Assembly: GCF_002021925.1 (NCBI RefSeq)
Contig: NZ_CP012546.1
Location: 1,240,001-1,304,000, forward strand
DNA length: 64,000 nucleotides
Direction: 5' to 3'
From: Campylobacter pinnipediorum subsp. pinnipediorum
GTDB lineage: Bacteria > Campylobacterota > Campylobacteria > Campylobacterales > Campylobacteraceae
Part shown: positions 8,804 to 17,625 of the stretch, piece after piece
How positions within the stretch are numbered: position 1 is the first letter of the stretch
Layout of the letters: each line of letters starts with the position of its first letter
The notes under the pieces: model-generated
The model's input: the letters and a program-made list of their open reading frames with translations, nothing else
Told to the model about the DNA's origin: nothing
Databases searched by the model: none
Position numbers and translations under genes: made by a program

Positions 8804-9045
8804 TACAAGATATGCACTTCATACATATAATCTTTATCATCAAGACCATATTTAACAACACGATGATAAACACTTAAGCCTTTTTCTTCAAAAAACTCAA
8901 CTAATTCAATAAGTTGTTTATGGCTATTATCTTTATCAAAATAAAAAATTTTCTGACCCTCTTTACTTACGGCAGCTTCAATCTTGTCCAAAGATATTGT
9001 TTTTGGCTTTGAACTAAGCTCGGATCTTGCAAGTTTTAACTCCAT
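8803..9045 (-). CDS. HP0268-family small protein (putative nuclease)
   Basis: An 80-residue cytosolic protein whose length and pattern match HP0268 of Helicobacter pylori as I remember it: basic N-terminus, [20 protein letters not shown] in the middle and [11 protein letters not shown] at the end. HP0268 has been reported to have nicking endonuclease and RNase activity. Nothing here proves that activity for this copy. It is first in the operon with miaB (TAATG junction) and diverges from nusA. AAGGA lies 8-9 bases before the ATG. Confidence 0.8.
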   Translation of the reverse strand: MELKLARSELSSKPKTISLDKIEAAVSKEGQKIFYFDKDNSHKQLIELVEFFEEKGLSVYHRVVKYGLDDKDYMYEVHIL

Positions 9046-9133
9046 TTTTTATCCTTCCTTATAACTTTAAGCTGATTAGTATATCAAAAATGGCATAAAA
9101 CATATATTAAAGTTTTTATTAGTAACAAAATTG

Positions 9134-9139
9134 TATAAT
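9134..9139 (+). promoter_or_regulatory. Likely -10 box of the nusA promoter
   Basis: TATAAT preceded directly by TTG, in the divergent region between the HP0268-like gene and nusA. It predicts a transcript start near 9146 and a leader of about 60 bases. Campylobacter sigma-70 promoters rely chiefly on such a -10 element. Confidence 0.5.
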
Positions 9140-9205
9140 CAGCACAAATCTTCAAAATTTTAAATTCCCTAGAATTTATCATTTATGACTACAAGTGGAG
9201 AAAAA

Positions 9206-10309
9206 ATGGAAAGAATTTCAGATATCATAGAATCAATAGCAAATGAAAAAAATTTGGATATAGAAGATGTAAAGGAGCGTGTAAAAAGGGCTCTTATAAA
9301 TACAGCAAAACATGTTTATGGCCATAACTACGAGTATGATGTTGCCATAGATACCAATAAAACAATAAAACTATATCAAAAAACAACAATTATTTATGAT
9401 GACGATGAGAGATTAGAAGAAGACAACGAACATTTTATAAGCCTAAAAGAGGCAAGAAATATTGACAATAGTGTTGAAGTTGGCGATGAGCTAACATATG
9501 AACTAAGCCTTGATAATCTAGGAAGAACAGCTGCACAAACATTGCATAAAGAGCTTGAGTATCATATCCAAAGGCTTGTTGAGGATAAAATTTTTGAAAA
9601 ATACAATCAAATGCAAGGACAGATAGTTTTTGGAACTGTTGTAAGAGTTGATGAACAAGAAAATACTTTTATCGAGATTGAAGAGTTAAGAGCTATTTTA
9701 CCAAGAAAAAATAGAATAAAAGGCGAAAACTTTAAGGTAGGAAATGTAGTAAAAGCTGTTATAAGAAAGGTATTTGCTGATAAAAATTTAGGCATAAAAG
9801 TTGAGTTAAGCAGAACATCTCCAAGATTTTTAGATGCTCTTTTAAAGGCTGAAGTGCCGGAAATAAACGATGGTGGAATCATAATTCAAAATAGCGCAAG
9901 AATACCGGGAGAAAGAGCTAAAGTAGCGCTTTCATCAGTATCTCCCATGATAGATCCAATTGGCGCTACTGTTGGAACAAAAGGTGTTAGAATAAATGCT
10001 GTAAGCAAAGAGTTAAATAATGAAAATATTGATGTAGTTGAGTATTCAAGCGAACCTGTTATTTTCATAACAAGAGCTATGAGTCCAGCGATAATTAATT
10101 CAGTTACAATAGAAGGACAAAAAGCTATAGTTTCTCTCGTAAGTGAACAAAAAAGTAAAGCTATAGGAAAAAGCGGTATAAATATAAGGCTTGCAAGTAT
10201 GCTTACCGGATATGAGATAGAATTAAGAGATCTTGGAGCAAGTTCTTCTGAATCACAAGAGTCAAATACTATGACAAAAGATTTAAAAGCTTTATTTGGG
10301 GATTTATAA
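9206..10309 (+). CDS. nusA: Transcription termination/antitermination factor NusA
   Basis: NusA binds RNA polymerase and nascent RNA and modulates pausing, termination and antitermination. The order is an N-terminal polymerase-binding domain (1-130), an S1 domain (about 135-200; IVFGTVVRVDEQENTFIEIE) and two KH domains with VGTKGVRINAVSKEL and IGKSGINIRLASML. It lacks the acidic C-terminal repeats of the E. coli protein, as is common outside gammaproteobacteria. I start it at 9206 because TGGAG lies just before that ATG and family members begin MERISDIIESIA; the ATG at 9185 has no such site. It is one of two plus-strand genes after 2 kb. Confidence 0.95.
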   Translation: MERISDIIESIANEKNLDIEDVKERVKRALINTAKHVYGHNYEYDVAIDTNKTIKLYQKTTIIYDDDERLEEDNEHFISLKEARNIDNSVEVGDELTYELSLDNLGRTAAQTLHKELEYHIQRLVEDKIFEKYNQMQGQIVFGTVVRVDEQENTFIEIEELRAILPRKNRIKGENFKVGNVVKAVIRKVFADKNLGIKVELSRTSPRFLDALLKAEVPEINDGGIIIQNSARIPGERAKVALSSVSPMIDPIGATVGTKGVRINAVSKELNNENIDVVEYSSEPVIFITRAMSPAIINSVTIEGQKAIVSLVSEQKSKAIGKSGINIRLASMLTGYEIELRDLGASSSESQESNTMTKDLKALFGDL

Positions 10310-10322
10310 TAATTGTTTTATA

Positions 10323-10351
10323 AAATCAGTGGTAAAACCACTGATTTATTT
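10323..10351. terminator. Terminator between nusA and the NlpE-like gene
   Basis: A 10-bp perfect stem, AAATCAGTGG (10323-10332) with CCACTGATTT (10338-10347), has a 5-base loop and is followed by ATTTTTA. It ends the nusA transcript and, lying between convergent genes, may act on the opposite strand too. Confidence 0.8.
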
Positions 10352-10780
10352 TTACATTTTTTTAAACACGTAAAACTTAGCCATAGGTCCTGTAACTTCT
10401 TTACCTTCAGCATCTAGCATTTTTAAACTTTTATTATCCACTCTAAACATACTTGTTTTATTGTATTTATTTACAACTGTAACAATATCACCTTTTACGT
10501 TATAAGTTCCGCTTGATTTTTCTGTATATTGTTCACCGCCTTTATACTCCATTAAAGACTCGAATTTACCATCATTTTTTAATACTAAAGTAGTATCTAT
10601 AGCTTCGCAAGAAGCGCAAGGTAAGACAGCCTTATAAACACCAGCAACACTATACATATCGTAACTTGAAACAACCTTATCCTGCATATCGTTGTTCATA
10701 GAAGAACTGCTATTATTTATAGCACAACCTGCAAATAAAGCAACTGTACAAACAGCTAAAAAACTATTTTTTATTTTCAT
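10352..10780 (-). CDS. NlpE-like outer-membrane lipoprotein
   Basis: The product has 142 residues. A lipoprotein signal with lipobox LFAGC puts the acylated Cys near residue 19. The mature part has the NlpE N-terminal-domain pattern, GVYKAVLPCASCEAIDTTL followed by LKNDGKFESLMEYKGG, including the CxxC pair. NlpE in E. coli signals envelope stress and copper exposure through Cpx; Campylobacter lacks a clear Cpx system, so only the fold is inferred. The ATG at 10780 has AAGGA six bases upstream, better than the TTG one codon earlier. It appears monocistronic. Confidence 0.8.
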   Translation of the reverse strand: MKIKNSFLAVCTVALFAGCAINNSSSSMNNDMQDKVVSSYDMYSVAGVYKAVLPCASCEAIDTTLVLKNDGKFESLMEYKGGEQYTEKSSGTYNVKGDIVTVVNKYNKTSMFRVDNKSLKMLDAEGKEVTGPMAKFYVFKKM

Positions 10781-10849
10781 CAAATATCCTTTTTTAAAAA
10801 ATTTTACGTTATTATATTCAAATGTCTTAAAAATTAGATTAATAAAGCA

Positions 10850-11647
10850 CTATTTATTTATATTTTTTGATTTTTTTGAAGCTAAAATCACAGTATCTAT
10901 AACCAAACCTCTAAAACCACTATTCTCTAAATATCTCAAGGCCTCTATTGTGGTGCCGCTAGGAGAACAAACTTTGTCTTTTAAAACAGATGGATGCATG
11001 CCTATTTTATTTATCATATATGCGCTTGAAGATACTGCATCTGCTGCTATTTTTATAGCCAAATCTTTTGGTAACCCCTCAAATACAGCACCATCAGCCA
11101 AAGCATCTACAAACATACAAACATAAGCCGGAAGCGAACCTGATATACCTACAAATGCATGCATTTGTTCTTGGCTTATCTGATAAACTACACCAAAACT
11201 TTCAAGAAGTTTTATCGTATTTTTTTTATCATTTTCATTGCAATTTTCATCAAAACAAACACCAGTTACAGATCTTAAAACACTAGCTGGTGTATTTGGC
11301 ATAGCTCTTACTACTTTTGTATCTAAACCAAGTATATCTTTAATATCTTCTATAGTAATACCAGCTGCTATACTTAGCAAAATAGACTTTTTATCAAAAA
11401 ATGGCTTTATTTTTTCTAACAACTTAGTATAAGAGTTTGGTTTAACAGCTAGGATTAAGATATCAGCTACCTTTGCAACACCGCACTCATCATCACATAT
11501 ATTTATACCAAGCTCTTTTAATCCATCTAATTTATCTTCATTTTTATCAAAAACAAAAATATCTTGTGGCTTTACAAAATTTGAGCTTTTTATACCATCT
11601 GTTATGGCTTTACCCATATTTCCAAAACCTATAATTCCTATTTTCAA
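10850..11647 (-). CDS. proC: Pyrroline-5-carboxylate reductase ProC
   Basis: This catalyses the last step of proline synthesis, NAD(P)H-dependent reduction of pyrroline-5-carboxylate. The 265-residue protein has the Rossmann motif IGIIGFGNMGKAI at its start, ILAVKPN around residue 70, VVRAMPNTPASV near 115, and the C-terminal dimer/active-site region KDKVCSPSGTTIEALRYLE. It overlaps proA by 4 bases as the distal gene of a proB-proA-proC operon. Confidence 0.95.
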   Translation of the reverse strand: MKIGIIGFGNMGKAITDGIKSSNFVKPQDIFVFDKNEDKLDGLKELGINICDDECGVAKVADILILAVKPNSYTKLLEKIKPFFDKKSILLSIAAGITIEDIKDILGLDTKVVRAMPNTPASVLRSVTGVCFDENCNENDKKNTIKLLESFGVVYQISQEQMHAFVGISGSLPAYVCMFVDALADGAVFEGLPKDLAIKIAADAVSSSAYMINKIGMHPSVLKDKVCSPSGTTIEALRYLENSGFRGLVIDTVILASKKSKNINK

Positions 11648-12897
11648 AACTGCTCCCTTATTTGTCCATGACCATAAACTACATATTTTTTTGAAGTAAG
11701 CGCTTCAAGCCCCATAGGTCCTCTGGCATGCATTTTTTGAGTAGAAATGCCTATCTCAGATCCAAAACCAAACTCTCCACCATCGCTAAATCTAGTAGAA
11801 GAATTTGCATACACAACAGCACTATCTATCAGATTTAAAAATTTATTTATATTATCATAATCTTTGCTTAATATACTTTCTGAATGAAGTGTTGAGTTTT
11901 GATTTATGTATGAGATAGCTTCAACTATATCTTTCACTACTTTTACAGATAAAATCAAATCCAAAAATTCAGTAGAGAAATCCTCTCTTGTGGCTTTTTT
12001 GACATTATCAAACCCTTGAAAATTTTCAAATATTTTTTCATCTATTCTAAACTCAACATTTTCAAGTAAATTTAATAATATAAGCAATATCTTTTCAGCT
12101 ATACTTTCGTGTAAAACTAAGCACTCAAGCGAATTACAAGTGCTAGGTCTTTGGGTTTTGGCATTTTTGATAATTTGCAAAGCCTCATCTATATCAGCAC
12201 TCTTATCAACATATATATGACAAAGCCCCTCACCTGTTTGAATAACCGGTATAGTTGAGTTCTTTTTTATATACTCTTTTAGTTTAGCTCCCCCTCTAGG
12301 TATCAAAACATCTATAAGCTTATCTTGTTTTACAAGCTCATCAAGCTCACTTTTGTCAGTGCCTATTATCTGCAAAAACCCATCAGCAAGACCAAATTTT
12401 TTACCTATCTCACAAAAAAGCTCGCATAAATATAAATTCGAATTTATAGCATTTGACGAACCGCGAAGAATAAGAGCATTTTGGGTTTTTAGTGCGATAG
12501 CTGCGGAGTCTATAGTGACATTTGGTCTGCTTTCATATATCATAGCTACTACACCAAGAGGAACACTTACCTGTGTTATTTGCATACCATTTTGATGTCT
12601 AAATCCGTCTAGTATTTTTCCTATTGGATTTTTTTGATTTGCTATTTGCAATACACTTTCTGCCATACCTTGTATACGCTCATCATTAAGAGTAAGTCTA
12701 TCTATCAAAGCTTCACTTAATGAGCTTTCTTTTGCATTTTTTATATCTTTTTTATTTGCCTCTTTTATAAACTCTTTTTTAAGTAATAACTCATTTGCAA
12801 CAGCTCTGAGTATCTCATTTTTTTTATTTTCTTCTAAACTCAAAAGCTCTTTACTTGCATTTTTTGCCAAAGAAACCAAATCTGCTATCTTGCTCAT
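11644..12897 (-). CDS. proA: Glutamate-5-semialdehyde dehydrogenase ProA
   Basis: This NADPH-dependent enzyme reduces gamma-glutamyl phosphate to glutamate semialdehyde, the second step of proline synthesis. It has 417 residues, the normal length. Motifs seen are MIYESRPNVTIDSAAIALKT near residue 120, LIPRGGAKLKEYI near 200, TQRPSTCNSLECL around 250 with the catalytic Cys, and RFSDGGEFGFGSEIGISTQK near 370. It begins three bases after proB ends, so the operon is tightly packed. Confidence 0.96.
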   Translation of the reverse strand: MSKIADLVSLAKNASKELLSLEENKKNEILRAVANELLLKKEFIKEANKKDIKNAKESSLSEALIDRLTLNDERIQGMAESVLQIANQKNPIGKILDGFRHQNGMQITQVSVPLGVVAMIYESRPNVTIDSAAIALKTQNALILRGSSNAINSNLYLCELFCEIGKKFGLADGFLQIIGTDKSELDELVKQDKLIDVLIPRGGAKLKEYIKKNSTIPVIQTGEGLCHIYVDKSADIDEALQIIKNAKTQRPSTCNSLECLVLHESIAEKILLILLNLLENVEFRIDEKIFENFQGFDNVKKATREDFSTEFLDLILSVKVVKDIVEAISYINQNSTLHSESILSKDYDNINKFLNLIDSAVVYANSSTRFSDGGEFGFGSEIGISTQKMHARGPMGLEALTSKKYVVYGHGQIREQF

Positions 12898-12900
12898 TTT

Positions 12901-14022
12901 TCAACCTTTGTCTAAAACTATATTATCAGCATGCATTATATCATCTTCGTATTTATAAGCTAAAATTTGTTCTATTTCATCGCTCTTTTTGCCTTTTATT
13001 AATAAAATTTGTTTTGAAGAATAATTACTTATGCCACGAGCTATAATCTCTTTATTGTTTAAAATCTCAACGATTTCTCCTCTGCAAAAATCACCAACAA
13101 CATCTAAAACACCAACAGCAAGTAAACTTTTGCCAGATTTTAATGCAAGTTTTGCTCCATTATCTATTACTATCTCTCCTTTATTTTTTGCACCATAAGC
13201 AAGCCAATGTTTTTTCAAGCTAACCTTTTTATCATTAGCCAAAAACAAAGTCCCCTCGTTTGAATCTTTTAATACATTTAACAAAACATTATCTTTTTTA
13301 CCATTTGCGATTATTAAATTAGTGCCTATTTGTGAAGTCATTTTGGCTGATTTTATCTTTGTTTTCATTCCGCCTGTGCCAAATTTACTACCTTCATCTC
13401 CAGCCATTTTTTCAATATTTTCATCTATATTTTTTACTAAATTTATAATCTTTGCATCTTTATATAAATTCGGATTTTTATCATACAAACCATCAATATC
13501 ACTTAAAATTATAAGCAAATCAGCATCAATAAGACCGGTTACCAATGCACTTAATGTATCATTATCACCTACTTTTAACTCATCTGCAACAACAGTATCA
13601 TTTTCATTTATGATAGGTATGATATTTTTTTCAAGCAATGCCGCACACACATTTCTAGCGTTTAGATATCTCTTTCTATCCTCAAAATCGCCACGAGTAA
13701 GCAAAATCTGTGCTATATTTTTTGAATAAGCCCAAAATATACGCTCATAAAGATGCATAAGCGCCACTTGACCAACAGCCGCAAGTGCTTGTTTTTGATT
13801 TATGTTTTTTGGTTTTTGAGAGATATTAAGTATGCCCATACCAGCACCAACTGCACCAGATGTTACTATGATTATTTGCTTATTATCATCACATAGCTTG
13901 CAAATATCGGCTACTATATTTTTTATCAGACTCTCGTTCAAAGAGCCATTTTCATTTGTAAGAGTTGAAGTGCCTATCTTAATAACAATTTTTTTAGCAT
14001 CTTTTAAAAACTCTTTACGCAT
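12901..14022 (-). CDS. proB: Glutamate 5-kinase ProB with C-terminal PUA domain
   Basis: This commits glutamate to proline synthesis. The N-terminal amino-acid-kinase domain (1-255) shows KIVIKIGTSTLTNENG, IIVTSGAVGAGM, IPIINENDTVV, GDNDTLSALVTGLI and FGTGGMKTKI. Residues about 275-373 form a PUA domain, as in E. coli ProB. The short C. jejuni enzyme, as I recall, lacks it. I start at the ATG at 14022, after the xth stop at 14031; an in-frame start at 14061 would run through xth. Proline feedback inhibition is a family property, not shown here. Confidence 0.94.
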   Translation of the reverse strand: MRKEFLKDAKKIVIKIGTSTLTNENGSLNESLIKNIVADICKLCDDNKQIIIVTSGAVGAGMGILNISQKPKNINQKQALAAVGQVALMHLYERIFWAYSKNIAQILLTRGDFEDRKRYLNARNVCAALLEKNIIPIINENDTVVADELKVGDNDTLSALVTGLIDADLLIILSDIDGLYDKNPNLYKDAKIINLVKNIDENIEKMAGDEGSKFGTGGMKTKIKSAKMTSQIGTNLIIANGKKDNVLLNVLKDSNEGTLFLANDKKVSLKKHWLAYGAKNKGEIVIDNGAKLALKSGKSLLAVGVLDVVGDFCRGEIVEILNNKEIIARGISNYSSKQILLIKGKKSDEIEQILAYKYEDDIMHADNIVLDKG

Positions 14023-14030
14023 AGTATATC

Positions 14031-14789
14031 CTAAATATCTATTTCTATTCCGACCGGACAATGATCGCTTCCTGTTATATCACTTAGGATAAAAGCATTT
14101 TTAAGTCTGTCTTTCAAGCCTTGTGATACAAAAAAATAATCAATTCTCCAACCTACATTTTTAGCCCTAGCACCAAAACGATAACTCCACCACGAATAAG
14201 CATCTATTTTATCGGGGTTAAAATGCCTAAATGTATCTATAAAGCCATTTGACAAAACCTCATCTATCCAAGCTCTTTCAATGGGTAAAAATCCTGAAGT
14301 TTTTGAATTTGCCTTTGGGTTTTTAAGATCAATCTCTTGGTGTGCAGTATTTACATCACCACAAAAGATAACATGCTTTCCGCTATCTAAAATTTCGTTA
14401 CAATACTTTAAAAATGCGGCATAAAATTCCATCTTGTGGTTTAATCTCTCATCATCTTTTTGACCATTTGGAAAATATATATTAAAAAGAACAATATCGC
14501 CGAATCTATGTTCTAAAACCCTACCCTCAGTATCATCAAAAAATTGAGATTTTAAACAACTTGTTTGAAATTTACTAAGGCTCATAACCCCAGAATAACC
14601 GGCTTTTTGAGCCGAGTTTGAGTTTATTTCACTAAAACCAAGATTATACATTTGAGCTGGGATATCATCTTGTTTTGCCTTTATTTCTTGAAGTGCTAAA
14701 AAATCAGGCTTATACTCATCCAACCACTCAAATGCATTTTTGGACACTACTGCACGAAGACCATTAACATTCCAACTTATTAATTTCAA
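14031..14789 (-). CDS. xth: Exodeoxyribonuclease III
   Basis: This AP endonuclease/3'-5' exonuclease acts in base-excision repair. The 252-residue product has the complete endonuclease/exonuclease/phosphatase fold with KLISWNVNGLRAVV, the metal Glu in FLALQEIKA, YSGVMSLSK, HVIFCGDVNTAHQEIDLKNP, and the terminal catalytic ITGSDHCPVGIEID. It lies just upstream of proB on the same strand and may be cotranscribed with it. It diverges from the small HTH gene at 14854. Confidence 0.95.
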   Translation of the reverse strand: MKLISWNVNGLRAVVSKNAFEWLDEYKPDFLALQEIKAKQDDIPAQMYNLGFSEINSNSAQKAGYSGVMSLSKFQTSCLKSQFFDDTEGRVLEHRFGDIVLFNIYFPNGQKDDERLNHKMEFYAAFLKYCNEILDSGKHVIFCGDVNTAHQEIDLKNPKANSKTSGFLPIERAWIDEVLSNGFIDTFRHFNPDKIDAYSWWSYRFGARAKNVGWRIDYFFVSQGLKDRLKNAFILSDITGSDHCPVGIEIDI

Positions 14790-14853
14790 ATTTAATCCTT
14801 TTTTATTTGTTATAATACCGTTTAAAATTTAATAAATTAATAAGCGAGATATT

Positions 14854-15090
14854 TTGAACGATATAGAAAAGGGTATTTTTTCAGCAATTCATGGAGAGAA
14901 AAAAATACAAATTATAGAATTTTTAATACAAAACATAGGCGAACATGGTTTTATAAATTTAAAAATAGATGAAATATGCAAAGCTACAAACACAAGCAAA
15001 CCCACAGTTTTACAGACATTCAAGCTTTTAGAAAATGCAAAAATCTTTACAAAGATAAAAAATGGAGTGTATGAGCTAAAACCCTTCTAA
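14854..15090 (+). CDS. Small winged-helix protein (RepL-like HTH)
   Basis: A 78-residue protein begins with TTG. It is one winged helix-turn-helix domain: INLKIDEICKATNTSKPTVL forms the HTH with recognition helix, then LQTFKLLENAKIFTKIKNGVYELKP forms the wing. It resembles the RepL-type replication/maintenance HTH fold, but there is no plasmid context, and a small DNA-binding regulator is equally likely. It is the only plus-strand gene between nusA and the right end. Its last 15 bases overlap the end of recO, tail to tail. The ribosome site is weak (GAGA). Confidence 0.72.
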   Translation: MNDIEKGIFSAIHGEKKIQIIEFLIQNIGEHGFINLKIDEICKATNTSKPTVLQTFKLLENAKIFTKIKNGVYELKPF

Positions 15091-15690
15091 CAAGATAGAA
15101 TAAAGTTCGTTTACATCTCGGTCATCAAGCATTAAAGTGCTTTTATTATCAAAAAGATATTCTATTTTTTTAAGCTCAAAAGAAAATTTATTTAAACAAT
15201 TTTTATGTCCCGGCAAAAAACTACGACCAAAACAGACATCATCGTTTATAACTTCATCGCATATAAAGCATTCAAACTCACTATGAAGTCTACCTTCGTG
15301 TTCTAAAATTTTAACATAAGATTGCAAAATCAATCTCTTTGGGTTTTGCTTATCCATCCTTTTTGCACAAAAATCAATCTCATTAAAATAAACTTCATCA
15401 ATCTCTTCAACATCTTTTAAATGCATATACAAAAGTCTCATAAACTGCTGCCAAACTATAAATTTTTCCCTATCAAGTAGCCATTTAAAACCCATATGCA
15501 AAACGGTTCTTAAATGGGGTAAGAAATTCATACTACTTATGAGTTCAAAATCTATTTTATACCCATTTACTAAAATAGAGTGTCTAGCCCCATAAAATCT
15601 ATATGATTTTACAACAAATTTATCGGTTAATATATAAACAATAAGGTCTTCTTCTTTTACCTTTTGCGTATGTAAAATATAGCCTTGCAT
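15076..15690 (-). CDS. recO: RecO-like recombination protein (epsilonproteobacterial type)
   Basis: The 204-residue protein opens with MQGYILHTQKVKEEDLIVYI, the OB-fold start of RecO, which loads RecA onto SSB-coated gaps. A helical middle follows, then a cysteine cluster CFICDEVINDDVC plus HKNC around residues 140-165 that resembles the RecO zinc finger. It is shorter than E. coli RecO and divergent, as expected for this group. Its stop overlaps the convergent HTH gene, and its start lies 6 bases after dusB ends, suggesting a shared transcript with dusB. Confidence 0.8.
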   Translation of the reverse strand: MQGYILHTQKVKEEDLIVYILTDKFVVKSYRFYGARHSILVNGYKIDFELISSMNFLPHLRTVLHMGFKWLLDREKFIVWQQFMRLLYMHLKDVEEIDEVYFNEIDFCAKRMDKQNPKRLILQSYVKILEHEGRLHSEFECFICDEVINDDVCFGRSFLPGHKNCLNKFSFELKKIEYLFDNKSTLMLDDRDVNELYSILLEGF

Positions 15691-15696
15691 AAAAAC

Positions 15697-16614
15697 TTAG
15701 AAAAATTCTTCAATTCTTTTTTTAATTAAATCTGCTTGTTGTATTCTATTTATTTCATTTCTAAAAGAAGCTGCATCATCCATGCCTTTGCTATATCTAT
15801 GTAAATGTTTTCTAAAAATCACAGTTCCTTGATCTCCATAGTATTTAAGCATAGAATCAAAATGAGCCAAAATAATATCACGCTTAAGTGAGTCTGATAC
15901 TTGATTTTCATTTTTTATCTGTGAAAATATCCAAGGATTTCCAATACTAGCTCTGCCTATCATAATCCCATCAGCATCCGTTATATCTAGTACTTGTTTG
16001 TAGTTATCAAAGCTAATGTCGCCATTTGCTATAACTGGAATTTTAACACTTCTTTTGGCTCTAGCTATGGCTTCATAATCTACATCTTGAGTATATCCAC
16101 CGGCTCTAGTTCTTCCGTGAATAGCTATATAATCAGCTCCAGCCTCTTCACAAGCTTTTGCTATTTTTTCTGGGATTTTTTCATTAAAACCAAGTCTTAC
16201 TTTAACACTAGTTGTTTTTTTATTTGATCTGCTTTTAATGATTTCAACAACTTTTTTTAAATGATCAAGATCTTGCAAAAGTGCTGAGCCACTTTTTTGC
16301 CTTACTACTTTTGGCACAGGACAGCCGCAATTTAAATCAATTCCATCAATTCCATCAATTTTATTTAAAATTTCAACAGCCTTTTTTACCACATCCAAAT
16401 CAGTCCCAGCTATTTGAACTATATACGGATCTTCTAATGGTGATTTTTGTATCATTCTTAATGTTTTTGAGTTTTCATAAACCAAAGCATTAGAGCTTAT
16501 CATCTCACTAACTGTAACATCGCAACCAAATTGCTTAACAACCTCCCTTAATGGAAGGTCAGAAAAGCCAGCTAAAGGAGCTAAAAATAATACTTTTTTA
16601 CTAAAATCAATCAT
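15697..16614 (-). CDS. dusB: tRNA-dihydrouridine synthase (DusB family)
   Basis: This is an FMN enzyme reducing uridines in the tRNA D-loop. The 305-residue TIM barrel starts FLAPLAGFSDLPLREV, then has DGIDLNCGCPVPKVVRQKSG with the catalytic Cys near residue 100, HGRTRAGGYTQ near 165 and GDISFDNYKQVL, DADGIMIGRASIGNPWIF near 225, all Dus hallmarks. The short tandem TCCATCAAT in the DNA near 16340 merely encodes IDGIDG. It overlaps the upstream membrane-protein gene by 4 bases. Confidence 0.92.
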   Translation of the reverse strand: MIDFSKKVLFLAPLAGFSDLPLREVVKQFGCDVTVSEMISSNALVYENSKTLRMIQKSPLEDPYIVQIAGTDLDVVKKAVEILNKIDGIDGIDLNCGCPVPKVVRQKSGSALLQDLDHLKKVVEIIKSRSNKKTTSVKVRLGFNEKIPEKIAKACEEAGADYIAIHGRTRAGGYTQDVDYEAIARAKRSVKIPVIANGDISFDNYKQVLDITDADGIMIGRASIGNPWIFSQIKNENQVSDSLKRDIILAHFDSMLKYYGDQGTVIFRKHLHRYSKGMDDAASFRNEINRIQQADLIKKRIEEFF

Positions 16615-17612
16615 TTAAAAAACAGTTCGCTTGAAATATTTTTATTGTTCTCTTTTAAGAATAAAAGTATTTTTATATCAGCAAAATCATCAGAATCAGT
16701 GCCTTGTAAATACTCTCTTAATTCATCTAATAAAACAAGCTCATAAAGCACATACAAATATGCCTTTGTAGCATTTTGATGATCATGCTTTATCTTTTCA
16801 AACATGCTTTTATATGATTCTGGTTTTAACTTATTTTTTAAAATCATAGCTGCTTTTAGGTATTGCTCTTGATTAATACCTTGGTTATTTAAAATTTCAT
16901 AAATTTCATCTGATGTCATATTTATATCATCATTAGCATATCTTTGAAGAACATTTACGATATAATCTGTTTCTTTACTATTTAGCATATATCTTCTTAT
17001 ATCAGCAAAACTTCCGCATTCTATTAATTTCTTTAAAGCTGCTGCATCAATAAGGTCATTAAAACTATCTCGTTTTAAAATTTCCAAATAATAATCTTTT
17101 AATTTTTCAATCTTATTTAGTTCATTTTGTATAAACAAAGGATTATCTTTTGAAAGTCTATATTTTTTAAGATCAACTATTTCTCCAGCTTTTACTGATT
17201 TTACATTTTTTATAACAGTATCTAGCTCAGGATTATCAATCTCAATATTTTTATACAACCCCCAAGGAGATAATATTCTAGCTACAGCTGAAGAAGTTTT
17301 ATGAAATTCTGTTCTAAATTCTTTATTGCTAGGTAGTGCTAAAAATATCTCTTTAACAAACTCATTATAAAGACTTGTATCTCTTTTTATAAAACGTTTA
17401 TATCTATAAAACCCAATACTGTGATAAAATATATGCAATGCAGCTAATACAGCAAATAAAGCTACAGGCAAAACAAACCAAATTGCTATTGGCAACTCAA
17501 GATTGTAGCTAAATACATTAATACTATAATTGCCGTTGTTTAAAACATAAACTATAGCTGCAACTAGCAACAAATATATAAAAGAATACACAATAAATGA
17601 TCTAGTCTTCAT
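16611..17612 (-). CDS. Hypothetical two-helix membrane protein
   Basis: The product has 333 residues with two membrane helices near the N-terminus (about 8-25 and 43-65). A long soluble, helical cytoplasmic region rich in Lys, Glu, Asp and Tyr follows, with no enzymatic motif I can name. The ATG at 17612 has AAAGGAG in front of it, so I reject a longer in-frame start at 17681 that overlaps the DksA-like gene. It lies between dusB and the DksA-like gene, the same neighbourhood as in C. jejuni, where the equivalent is also uncharacterised. Confidence 0.8.
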   Translation of the reverse strand: MKTRSFIVYSFIYLLLVAAIVYVLNNGNYSINVFSYNLELPIAIWFVLPVALFAVLAALHIFYHSIGFYRYKRFIKRDTSLYNEFVKEIFLALPSNKEFRTEFHKTSSAVARILSPWGLYKNIEIDNPELDTVIKNVKSVKAGEIVDLKKYRLSKDNPLFIQNELNKIEKLKDYYLEILKRDSFNDLIDAAALKKLIECGSFADIRRYMLNSKETDYIVNVLQRYANDDINMTSDEIYEILNNQGINQEQYLKAAMILKNKLKPESYKSMFEKIKHDHQNATKAYLYVLYELVLLDELREYLQGTDSDDFADIKILLFLKENNKNISSELFFK

Positions 17613-17625
17613 AATCAAAACTCCT

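Noticed and set aside
12353-13729. Several plus-strand frames of 80-135 codons
   Set aside because: They are antisense shadows of proA and proB, both clearly coding by family motifs.
16330-16375. Tandem ATTCCATCAATTCCATCAAT resembling a repeat array
   Set aside because: It is coding repetition for IDGIDG in DusB, with two to three copies and no spacers, so it is not a CRISPR or VNTR.
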